From the NCBI GenBank assembly GCA_024404655.1, contig JAKSPR010000160.1, positions 1-6,788 of the forward strand: a stretch of 6,788 nucleotides of DNA, given 5' to 3'. Shown in pieces: positions 1-4,794 of this stretch. The stretch is from Clostridia bacterium. Lineage in GTDB: Bacteria > Bacillota > Clostridia > Oscillospirales > CAG-272. The notes under the pieces are model-generated. The model did no database searches and was not told the origin of the DNA. It saw nothing but the letters and a program-made list of their open reading frames with translations. A program made the translations under genes and the position numbers. Within the stretch, counting starts at the first letter, position 1. Every line of letters starts with the position of its first letter.

Positions 1-1283
1 AAGGGACTTGCCATGACCGCAGGGTCAAAGCCGATCCGCTTTGCCGCAATCGGCAATAGACACCCAACCACTTTCGCAATGGAAATGACAAAAACCAGCG
101 TCAGACAAACCACAGCCGCTACCTGCAGAGGCACACGGTCGATCAGAAGAATTTTCACGAAATTCGCTGCCGCCAACGTCACACCGCAGATAAAGGAGAC
201 CCGCAGCTCTTTCCAGAGCACATGGAGCCAGTCGGAGAACGCGATTTCTCCCAGAGACAGACCGCGGATGATCGTAACCGATGCCTGACCGCCTGCGTTA
301 CCGCCGGTGTCCATCAGCATGGGAATGAATGCCGTCAGAACCACGTAGGCTGATAACGCATCTTCCGCAGAGGTGATGATCTTTCCCGTAAAGGTCGCAG
401 AGATCATAAGGAGCAGCAGCCACGGGATACGCTGCTTCCACGTTTCAAAGACGCCGGTTTTCAGATAGGTCTTTTCCGACGGTAAAATTGCCGCCATCTT
501 TTCCATATCTTCCGTCGCCTCATCGGTTAAGACACTGATTGCATCGTCGAAGGTGACGATACCGACCAGACGGTTCTCGCCGTCCACAACGGGCAGCGCC
601 ATGAAGCCGTACTTTTCCAGCTTGTGCGCCACATCCTCTTTGTCCTCGGTGGTGGAGCAGGAGATCACGTTTTCTTCCATGATGTCTCCGATGGTCAGAT
701 GACGCTTGGAAAGCAAGAGCTGCTGAACCGTGACGACACCGTTCAGATGACGGTCTGCGTCGATGACCTAGCAGGTATAAATGCTTTCTTTGTCATAGCC
801 GTTTTCACGGATATGCTCAAAGGCTTCGTCGATGGTCATGTGCGCATTCAGATCAACAAATTCCGTCGTCATGATGCTGCCGGCACTGTCGGCGGGATAT
901 TTCAGAATTTCGTTGATGGAGTTGCGCATTTCGGGGGAGGCGTACTTGATGATACGTCTGACCACGTTTGCGGGCATTTCTTCAATGATATCGACGGTAT
1001 CGTCGACGTAGAGCTCGTCCACCACGGCTTTTAGTTCCGTATCGGAGAAGGCCGCGATCAGAAGCATCTGCTTATCGCTGTCCATTTCGACAAAGGTGTC
1101 CGCCGCCATCGTTTTGGGCAGCAGACGGAATAAGAGGATCACATCCTCCATGGGAAGTTCTTCAAAGATCAGCGCGATATCTGACGGCTGCATTTCTTTG
1201 ACGAACTGATAAAGCTGCGCATATTTTTTCCCTTTAAGCAGCGTTTGGGTTTCGGCGATAATTTCCTCGAATTCGTCCGACAT
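1..1283 (-). pseudogene. mgtE: MgtE-family magnesium transporter, interrupted by an in-frame TAG and cut by the window edge
   Basis: MgtE proteins are dimeric inner-membrane Mg2+ channels gated by cytoplasmic N and CBS domains. Reading the minus strand from the ATG at 1283 gives an acidic helical N domain (residues about 1-130), a CBS pair (about 135-255) and the membrane pore domain from about residue 275. The pore domain contains the family hallmark PMLMDTGGNAGGQAS (N329 to S335) and DPAVMASP at the left edge. The start is supported by AGGAGGAGA at 1291-1299. Codon 172 (770-768) is TAG inside the first CBS domain, after YTC and before VIDADRHL, where relatives usually carry Tyr. The frame then stays open and family-like to base 3, with no frameshift. 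Terminating there would leave 171 residues without any pore. This could be a recent nonsense mutation, a read error, or amber readthrough. Identity is near certain; functional state is unknown. The 3' end lies outside the window. Confidence 0.85.
768..770 (-). other. In-frame TAG codon inside mgtE
   Basis: The plus-strand triplet cta reads as TAG in the mgtE frame. Codons on both sides encode well-conserved CBS-domain sequence in the same frame, so this is a substitution and not a frameshift. One base change from TAC or TAT (Tyr) explains it. No ATG lies close downstream in frame; the first is near the MEENV segment at about 680, so re-initiation would give an incomplete CBS pair. None of the four intact genes in the window ends in TAG (two TGA, two TAA), which is too few to argue for code reassignment. 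Confidence 0.8.
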
Positions 1284-1627
1284 TTTGATTTCTCCTCCTA
1301 ATATTCTGAGATAATAGGTAGGTGGCATCATTGGTGCGGGCGTGCCGATCGGGGGGGAAGCCGGCTTATGCGGGGTATCAAAAGAACTTTTTGCACGGCA
1401 AAACCTCCTGCTCAAAAATCGAAAAGCAGGAAAAAAGGGGAGTGCCGTCTGTTATATCCGATAAACTGATGGGGCAAAAACGGTGAACGCGCGCTTTTCT
1501 GCGGCGCATAATCGGATCTGCCCCGAACTTCGACCGTCCGGGCCCGCGCCTCTACTGCCTCCTGCGTCCATGCGTTTTCACCTCATTCCGATGTTTTTGG
1601 ATTTACGGCGGATTTCATGCCGCCATC
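1284..1627 (-). promoter_or_regulatory. Long, probably structured 5' leader of mgtE
   Basis: The distance from the predicted transcription start (near 1627) to the mgtE ATG is about 340 nt, typical of a cis-regulatory leader. Visible elements, in transcript order: a 5' stem GGCGG/CCGCC (1620-1624 with 1607-1611) with outer GGAT/ATCC; two complementary pairs in crossing order (1519-1524 with 1471-1476, and 1511-1517 with 1456-1462); an outer stem ACGGCA/TGCCGT (1443-1448 with 1395-1400) enclosing CCTGCT/AGCAGG (1425-1430 with 1407-1412); then a short ORF with a strong ribosome site. The inner stem overlaps that ribosome site. I could not find the conserved blocks of the M-box Mg2+ riboswitch. 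That it is regulatory is an inference from length, structure and the gene it precedes. Confidence 0.5.
1328..1396 (-). CDS. Putative 22-residue proline-containing leader peptide upstream of mgtE
   Basis: A GTG codon at 1396 is preceded by a perfect AGGAGG (1404-1409) with 7-nt spacing, one of the best ribosome sites in the window. The frame runs 22 codons to TGA at 1328, 44 nt before the mgtE start. The peptide begins MQKVLLIPRISRLPPRS and has four prolines, including a PP pair encoded by a run of C. Proline-rich leader ORFs that sense translation speed are known for Mg2+ transporter genes in enteric bacteria (mgtL of mgtA, mgtP of mgtCBR). Similarity of concept here is inference; no homology is claimed. 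The ribosome site partly falls in the stem 1407-1412/1425-1430. It could also be a chance ORF in a leader RNA. Confidence 0.35.
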   Translation of the reverse strand: MQKVLLIPRISRLPPRSARPHQ

Positions 1628-1633
1628 CTTTAT

Positions 1634-1662
1634 ATTATAGCCCGAAAACAGGCTCTTGTCAA
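1634..1662 (-). promoter_or_regulatory. Consensus sigma-A promoter for mgtE
   Basis: On the minus strand, TTGACA (1662-1657) and TATAAT (1639-1634) are separated by exactly 17 bp, a perfect vegetative promoter. Transcription would start near 1627 and run left into mgtE. No other candidate this good lies closer to the gene. Confidence 0.85.
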
Positions 1663-1705
1663 TAGTAATCAGAGAAATCTCTTTATTTCGTATGTTACAG
1701 TCCGA

Positions 1706-1798
1706 CCGGGTTTCTGCCCTCGGCGTGGTTTTGGTTTTTGTTTGGTTTTGTGGGGGGAGCGGCAAGGGCTTTGCGGTCGCCCTTGCAGTCTTCGCGGG
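1706..1798. repeat. Intergenic GC-rich repeat, copy 1
   Basis: This block shares the segments TCTGCCCTCGGCGTG and GGCAAGGGCTTTGCGGTCGC with copy 2 at an offset of 180-181 bp. It contains a perfect 8-bp inverted repeat, GCAAGGGC (1762-1769) and GCCCTTGC (1779-1786), with a 9-nt loop. No T-tract follows on either strand, so it is not an ordinary terminator. The middle part (about 1728-1760) has diverged into T/G-rich sequence. It may be a dispersed non-autonomous repeat or a processed hairpin RNA; no coding capacity is evident. Confidence 0.7.
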
Positions 1799-1866
1799 GT
1801 TTTCTGACTTAGTGGGTGCTGGATTTGAGTAACTTTTACGGGGTTATCTGAACCGGGGCATAATGA

Positions 1867-1901
1867 GAGGGCAGACGCGGTTCAACCGGGAATCTGCCCT
1901 C
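1867..1901. repeat. Nested inverted repeat at the left border of repeat copy 2
   Basis: GAGGGCAGA (1867-1875) is perfectly complementary to TCTGCCCTC (1893-1901), and the 17-base interior holds a smaller dyad CGGTTCAACCG. The right arm belongs to the repeat; the left arm has no counterpart at copy 1. It would form a hairpin or cruciform. Function unknown. Confidence 0.55.
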
Positions 1902-1979
1902 GGCGTGATTTGGATTTTTTGCCGGCCTTAGTGGGTTGACCGGCAAGGGCTTTGCGGTCGCCCTTGCATGCTTCGCAGG
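1886..1979. repeat. Intergenic GC-rich repeat, copy 2
   Basis: This is the second copy of the element at 1706-1798. The hairpin GCAAGGGC/GCCCTTGC (1943-1950 with 1960-1967) has the identical 9-nt loop. Its middle part carries CTTAGTGGGT (1927-1936), a word that in copy 1 lies just after the repeat (1808-1817), so the two copies are rearranged relative to each other. GCCGG/CCGGC (1921-1925 with 1940-1944) forms a further short dyad directly before the hairpin. Confidence 0.7.
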
Positions 1980-2021
1980 GCATCCTGATCTTGTACTCTA
2001 TCGGGGACGTCTGCCGCGACA

Positions 2022-2061
2022 ACAAAAAGAGAGACTGTGCAAAATGCTCTGCACAGTCTCT
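2022..2061 (-). terminator. Rho-independent terminator of the ASRT-family gene
   Basis: On the minus strand a perfect 11-bp stem, AGAGACTGTGC (2061-2051) and GCACAGTCTCT (2040-2030), with a 10-nt loop is followed by CTTTTTGTTG. It lies 17 nt after the TGA at 2079. Confidence 0.9.
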
Positions 2062-2078
2062 GTCGAAAATCAGAAAAA

Positions 2079-2459
2079 TCAATCCACACCGTAGGCGATG
2101 GTGGTCATCAGGGCCATCTGGGGGGCGGAGGTATCGAGGCGGGAATACTGGACGACGATGGGGGTATCGGATTCCACGAGGATCGCATAAGGCGTATCCA
2201 TGGGAATGCCGTTGCCGGCTGCGTCGCGGATCTTATCGAGGCGGATGTGATGGGTGCGCTTTGCTCCGCAGAAGGAGGAGAACGCCGTGCAGGGTTCTCT
2301 GTCCTCAAAGAACAGCGTCAGGGCGATGTGTGCGTCCTCATCGGAGGTGTTGAGCACGCAGATCGCTTCGTGGCTGCGGTCCTCAATGCGGTCGGAGGAG
2401 GAGACGGAATGTAAATAGGTATCGGGGATCATCCATGTTTTCTGTCCGTAGGCTTTCAT
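2079..2459 (-). CDS. ASRT-family protein (sensory rhodopsin transducer family)
   Basis: The 126-residue product resembles the Anabaena sensory rhodopsin transducer, a small soluble beta-rich tetrameric protein of about 125 residues. Recognisable family segments are HEAICVLNTSDEDAHI (residues 30-45), a strand ending FFEDREP (50-56), RTHHIRLD (68-75) and PIVVQYSRLDT (100-110), then a C-terminal MTTIAYG. There is no signal peptide or membrane segment, so it should be cytoplasmic. The start is the ATG at 2459, because AAAGGA precedes it at good spacing; an ATG at 2477 would add six residues but has a poor ribosome site and overlaps this one. Most family members occur in bacteria without rhodopsins, and the fold has been proposed to bind small molecules, possibly sugars. 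No rhodopsin gene is visible here. It is monocistronic, divergent from the hydrolase, and its ligand is unknown. Confidence 0.85.
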   Translation of the reverse strand: MKAYGQKTWMIPDTYLHSVSSSDRIEDRSHEAICVLNTSDEDAHIALTLFFEDREPCTAFSSFCGAKRTHHIRLDKIRDAAGNGIPMDTPYAILVESDTPIVVQYSRLDTSAPQMALMTTIAYGVD

Positions 2460-2501
2460 ACTGTTGGTTCCTTTCATGTTCGGGTGGATTTCGTTTCTTC
2501 T

Positions 2502-2530
2502 ATTCTATCACAAAAAACGTAATTTGAAAA
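2502..2530 (-). promoter_or_regulatory. Probable promoter of the ASRT-family gene
   Basis: On the minus strand, TAGAAT (2507-2502) is a good -10, with TTTTCA (2530-2525) 17 bp upstream as a weak -35. The AT-rich tract beyond it could act as an UP element. The start would lie near 2495, giving a leader of roughly 35 nt. Confidence 0.55.
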
Positions 2531-2533
2531 TAC

Positions 2534-2565
2534 GAAAAACAAATTTTTCAGAAAAAATTGTTTTC
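2534..2565. repeat. AT-rich imperfect dyad between divergent promoters
   Basis: GAAAAACAAATTTTT (2534-2548) is complementary to AAAAAATTGTTTTC (2552-2565), apart from two bulged A residues. It sits between the -35 boxes of the two divergent genes, where a shared operator or activator site would be expected. It could equally be a simple A/T-tract UP element. Confidence 0.35.
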
Positions 2566-2571
2566 CCCGCA

Positions 2572-2600
2572 TTGACTTTTTCCCCGGTTTGCGGTAGTAT
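2572..2600 (+). promoter_or_regulatory. Probable promoter of the alpha/beta hydrolase gene
   Basis: TTGACT (2572-2577) and TAGTAT (2595-2600) are separated by 17 bp, each close to the vegetative consensus. The start would be near 2607, about 26 nt before the ATG. Confidence 0.7.
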
Positions 2601-2632
2601 ATGATTACAGAAACGAAAGGTGGTTTATCATC

Positions 2633-3673
2633 ATGGCAGAACTTGCATTTACAGAAGACAAAGCTGTATCCCAGCCCTACCGCGCGGGATATCTCAAAAG
2701 CGTACAGGAATATTTAAGCCGGGCACAGGCGGAATCTGCGGCGAAGCGCGAGGCCTTTATGCCCAAGGAGACGCTGGCCGAACACAGGGAAGAATACCGC
2801 ACGAAATACCGCGCCATGCTCGGCAGGCCGCTTGCGGATTATGAGACGCTGAAAAATACCCCTGTCCGGGTCGTTGAGGATTCCTTTGTCGCAGACGACG
2901 GCAATTTTGAGATCCGCAGACTGAAACTTGATGTGCTGGATGGTTTTACCATGTATGGCGTTCTGTTCCTGCCGGACAGCGGCGTGACAAAGGATACGCC
3001 CTTTGTCATTTCCCAGCATGGCGGATGGGGTACGCCGGAGCTCTGTTCCGATTTCTTCGGCGACAGCAACTATAACCACCAGACAAGACGTGTTCTTTCC
3101 CGCGGTGCGGTCGTGTTCGCTCCGCAGCTGCTCCTCTGGAACGTGGAGAACTACGGTGATCCCTACGACCGTCAGGCCTTTGACGCAGCGCTGAAACAGG
3201 TCGGTTCCTCTATCACCGCGCTGGAGGTCTTCGGGCTTATGCGCTGCCTTGATTATTTCGTCACCCAGCCCTACTGCAATCCCGATCATATCGGCATGGT
3301 GGGACTTTCCTACGGCGGCTTCTATACACTGATGACCACCGCAGCCGATCCCCGCATCCGCTCTGCTTATGCTTCCTGTTCGTTCATTGATAAGATCAAG
3401 CATAACTGGTTTGACTGGACCTGGCAGGACAGCGCGGATACCTTCCTTGACGCCGAGATCGCGGCTCTCATCGCACCCCGTCATATTGCCTTTGATGCCG
3501 GAGACAACGACAATCTGTTCGGCTCCGAAAGTACCAAGTCCGAGTTTGCCCGTGCGAAGTCCTATTTCGCCGCACAGGGCGTCGAAGATCATATTTTCTT
3601 AAAGACCTTCCCCGGAACGCATGAGCTTTGCCCCACCGATGAAGCGATGGATTTCTTTGCTTCTCACCTATGA
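2633..3673 (+). CDS. Alpha/beta hydrolase, dienelactone hydrolase / S9-esterase-like
   Basis: The 346-residue protein has alpha/beta hydrolase hallmarks: a QHGG oxyanion segment (128-131), the nucleophile elbow GLSYGG with Ser226, a probable acid in FDAGDND (Asp293 by position after the strand), and the catalytic His330 in FPGTHEL. A helical N-terminal extension of about 75 residues precedes the core, as in acetyl-xylan-esterase-like and prolyl-oligopeptidase-like single-domain hydrolases. No signal peptide is seen, so it is probably an intracellular esterase or related hydrolase; the substrate cannot be read from the sequence. The ATG is preceded by AGGTGG (2618-2623). An earlier ATG at 2620 is in another frame. 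It is transcribed alone between its own promoter and a strong terminator, divergently from the ASRT-family gene, which hints at shared control and perhaps a carbohydrate-ester or small-molecule role. Confidence 0.85.
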   Translation: MAELAFTEDKAVSQPYRAGYLKSVQEYLSRAQAESAAKREAFMPKETLAEHREEYRTKYRAMLGRPLADYETLKNTPVRVVEDSFVADDGNFEIRRLKLDVLDGFTMYGVLFLPDSGVTKDTPFVISQHGGWGTPELCSDFFGDSNYNHQTRRVLSRGAVVFAPQLLLWNVENYGDPYDRQAFDAALKQVGSSITALEVFGLMRCLDYFVTQPYCNPDHIGMVGLSYGGFYTLMTTAADPRIRSAYASCSFIDKIKHNWFDWTWQDSADTFLDAEIAALIAPRHIAFDAGDNDNLFGSESTKSEFARAKSYFAAQGVEDHIFLKTFPGTHELCPTDEAMDFFASHL

Positions 3674-3693
3674 TCCCTTTGGAATACGACCGG

Positions 3694-3739
3694 ATGTGTA
3701 TCGTTACACTTAATTGTGCAGCGATACACATTTTGTTTT
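3694..3739 (+). terminator. Long hairpin terminator after the hydrolase gene
   Basis: ATGTGTATCGTTACAC (3694-3709) pairs with GTGCAGCGATACACAT (3716-3731). The outer ten base pairs are perfect; one G-U and one A-C mismatch follow further in, around the loop TTAATT. TTTTGTTTT follows. It begins 20 nt after the hydrolase TGA. The stem arms carry the short motif that recurs around the ATPase gene and inside recQ. Confidence 0.8.
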
Positions 3740-3764
3740 GGCCGGATGGTCTTGACGTGTTCCC

Positions 3765-3793
3765 TTGACAAACATTTGTTTGTATGATATAAT
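3765..3793 (+). promoter_or_regulatory. Perfect-consensus promoter of the ATPase-recQ operon
   Basis: TTGACA (3765-3770) and TATAAT (3788-3793) are separated by exactly 17 bp. With both hexamers perfect the promoter should be strong unless repressed, and a dyad overlaps the -35 and most of the spacer. The expected start is near 3800. Confidence 0.9.
3768..3783 (+). promoter_or_regulatory. Operator-like dyad, resembles a Gram-positive LexA box
   Basis: ACAAACATTTGTTTGT is a perfect inverted repeat with 7-bp arms and a 2-bp centre. It begins in the last bases of the -35 and covers most of the spacer, an ideal repressor position. The inner CAAACATTTGTTTG matches the Bacillus-type LexA/DinR consensus CGAACRNRYGTTYG at nearly all constrained positions, differing mainly by A for G at the second base. 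The DNA-repair helicase gene downstream fits. The identity of the repressor is inference. Confidence 0.55.
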
Positions 3794-3822
3794 GAAGAAA
3801 ATGCGAAAAAGGGGGTTATGAT

Positions 3823-4713
3823 GTGCTGTATCTTGATTCTTTCGCCTTGCCCGACGAGGACGCCGAATCCGGGTTCATCCTGTCCTATCCGAAGCAGTTT
3901 GAAATGGCCTGCTACGATCAGAACAACGCCTATCCGTTCAAGATATTCCCGCAGAAAGAAATGCTGCGCCTGACCTTTGATCCCATCACCATTTTTTATG
4001 GCGGCAACGGCTCCGGCAAATCAACGCTTCTGAATGTCATTGCGGAAAAACTGGAGCTGACCCGCAAAGCTCCGTTCAATGTCACACCCCTTTATAGGGA
4101 CTACCTACGTCTCTGCCGGGCGGAGCTCCACTTCGGTCACCGTGTACCGAATGAATCCAAGATCATCACAAGCGACGCCGTTTTTGATTTTCTTCTGGAC
4201 CTCCGTGCGCTGAATCAGGGAATCGACCGCCGCAGAGAGGAACTCTTTGATAGTTACGATAAGGCAAACGATCCAAATTCCCGGTTTCTGCTTTCTGGTC
4301 TTTCGGAATTTGAGGAATTCAGAGAGTTCCACCATACCCGCCGCGTCACAAAATCCCAGTATACCGCTCGCCGTCTGCCCAAAAATCTCGTGGGAAAATC
4401 CAACGGCGAGAGCGCATTTGCCTACTTTACGGAGCAGATCACGGACCACGCCCTATATCTGCTGGACGAGCCGGAGAACAGCCTCTCGGCAAAGCTGCAG
4501 GCGGAGCTGGCACAGTTCCTTCTGGACTCTGCGCGGTTTTATGACTGCCAGTTTGTCATCGCTACCCATTCACCGTTTTTGCTCGGCATCCGGGAAGCAA
4601 AGGTCTATGACCTCGATACCGTACCCGTCAGAGAACGCCCCTGGACCGAGCTTGATGCGGTGCGGACCTATTATGATTTCTTCTCATCCCATGCAAAAGA
4701 ATTTGGAAAGTAA
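3823..4713 (+). CDS. ABC/AAA-type P-loop ATPase (predicted ATPase of the AAA_21/AAA_23-like group)
   Basis: The 296-residue protein has the motifs of a soluble ABC-class ATPase. These are Walker A GGNGSGKST (residues 60-68, Lys66), a signature-like KSNGES (192-197), Walker B LYLLDEP with D215 and E216 followed by ENSLS, and the H-loop ATHSPF with His249. The region between Walker A and the signature is only about 120 residues, with no long coiled coil, so it is not a full-length SMC, RecF or RecN; no TOPRIM nuclease domain follows, unlike OLD proteins. No membrane segment is present. The start is GTG at 3823, 7 nt after AAAGGGGG; ATGs at 3818 and 3821 are out of frame. It lies 81 nt upstream of recQ with no terminator between, so the two are probably co-transcribed from the 3765 promoter. 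The specific function is unknown; a DNA-repair or defence role is inferred from context. Confidence 0.8.
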   Translation: MLYLDSFALPDEDAESGFILSYPKQFEMACYDQNNAYPFKIFPQKEMLRLTFDPITIFYGGNGSGKSTLLNVIAEKLELTRKAPFNVTPLYRDYLRLCRAELHFGHRVPNESKIITSDAVFDFLLDLRALNQGIDRRREELFDSYDKANDPNSRFLLSGLSEFEEFREFHHTRRVTKSQYTARRLPKNLVGKSNGESAFAYFTEQITDHALYLLDEPENSLSAKLQAELAQFLLDSARFYDCQFVIATHSPFLLGIREAKVYDLDTVPVRERPWTELDAVRTYYDFFSSHAKEFGK

Positions 4714-4725
4714 AACGATACACAT
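4710..4725 (-). repeat. Short motif repeat overlapping the ATPase stop codon
   Basis: GTAAAACGATACACAT is the reverse complement of ATGTGTATCGTTTTAC and includes the TAA stop at 4711-4713. It shares the exact 10-mer CGATACACAT with the 3' arm of the terminator at 3722-3731. Confidence 0.5.
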
Positions 4726-4762
4726 CCGGATTTCCCGGAAAGAACAACCGGAGATCACAGAA

Positions 4763-4780
4763 GTGTAAAACGATACACAA
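4763..4780 (-). repeat. Short motif repeat just upstream of the recQ ribosome site
   Basis: GTGTAAAACGATACACAA contains GTAAAACGATACACA, the word also found 55 bp earlier at 4710. It forms a small dyad GTGTA-N6-TACAC. It directly abuts the recQ Shine-Dalgarno sequence at 4781-4788, so a protein bound here, or pairing of this RNA, could influence recQ expression. Confidence 0.5.
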
Positions 4781-4794
4781 AGGAGGGGACAGCC

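Noticed and set aside
1..1034. Plus-strand open frames at 13-288 and 624-1034
   Set aside because: Both are antisense to the mgtE reading frame, whose translation is clearly family-like on the minus strand.
1284..1627. M-box (ykoK) magnesium riboswitch, expected before mgtE in many Bacillota
   Set aside because: None of the conserved blocks I know (GGTGAGGCTCC, GCTGCTGCCC, the CAGTGCTAAAGCTC region) is visible on the minus strand. The yybP-ykoY and NiCo riboswitch signatures are also absent.
1762..1786. Terminator reading of the repeat hairpins
   Set aside because: The 8-bp stems at 1762-1786 and 1943-1967 are not followed by a T-tract on either strand, and no gene ends beside them.
1877..1901. 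Possible tRNA T-arm (CGGTTCAACCG resembles a GGTTC loop)
   Set aside because: There is no matching acceptor, D-arm or anticodon arm around it. The dyad is better explained as the interior of the 1867-1901 inverted repeat.
2714..3592. 292-codon open frame on the minus strand across the hydrolase gene
   Set aside because: It lies wholly antisense to a gene with clear catalytic motifs, its translation resembles no protein family, and it has no ribosome site. It is a coding shadow.
3816..3823. ATG codons at 3818 and 3821 as start of the ATPase gene
   Set aside because: Both are out of frame with the Walker-motif frame. GTG at 3823 is the only nearby in-frame start with a good ribosome site.
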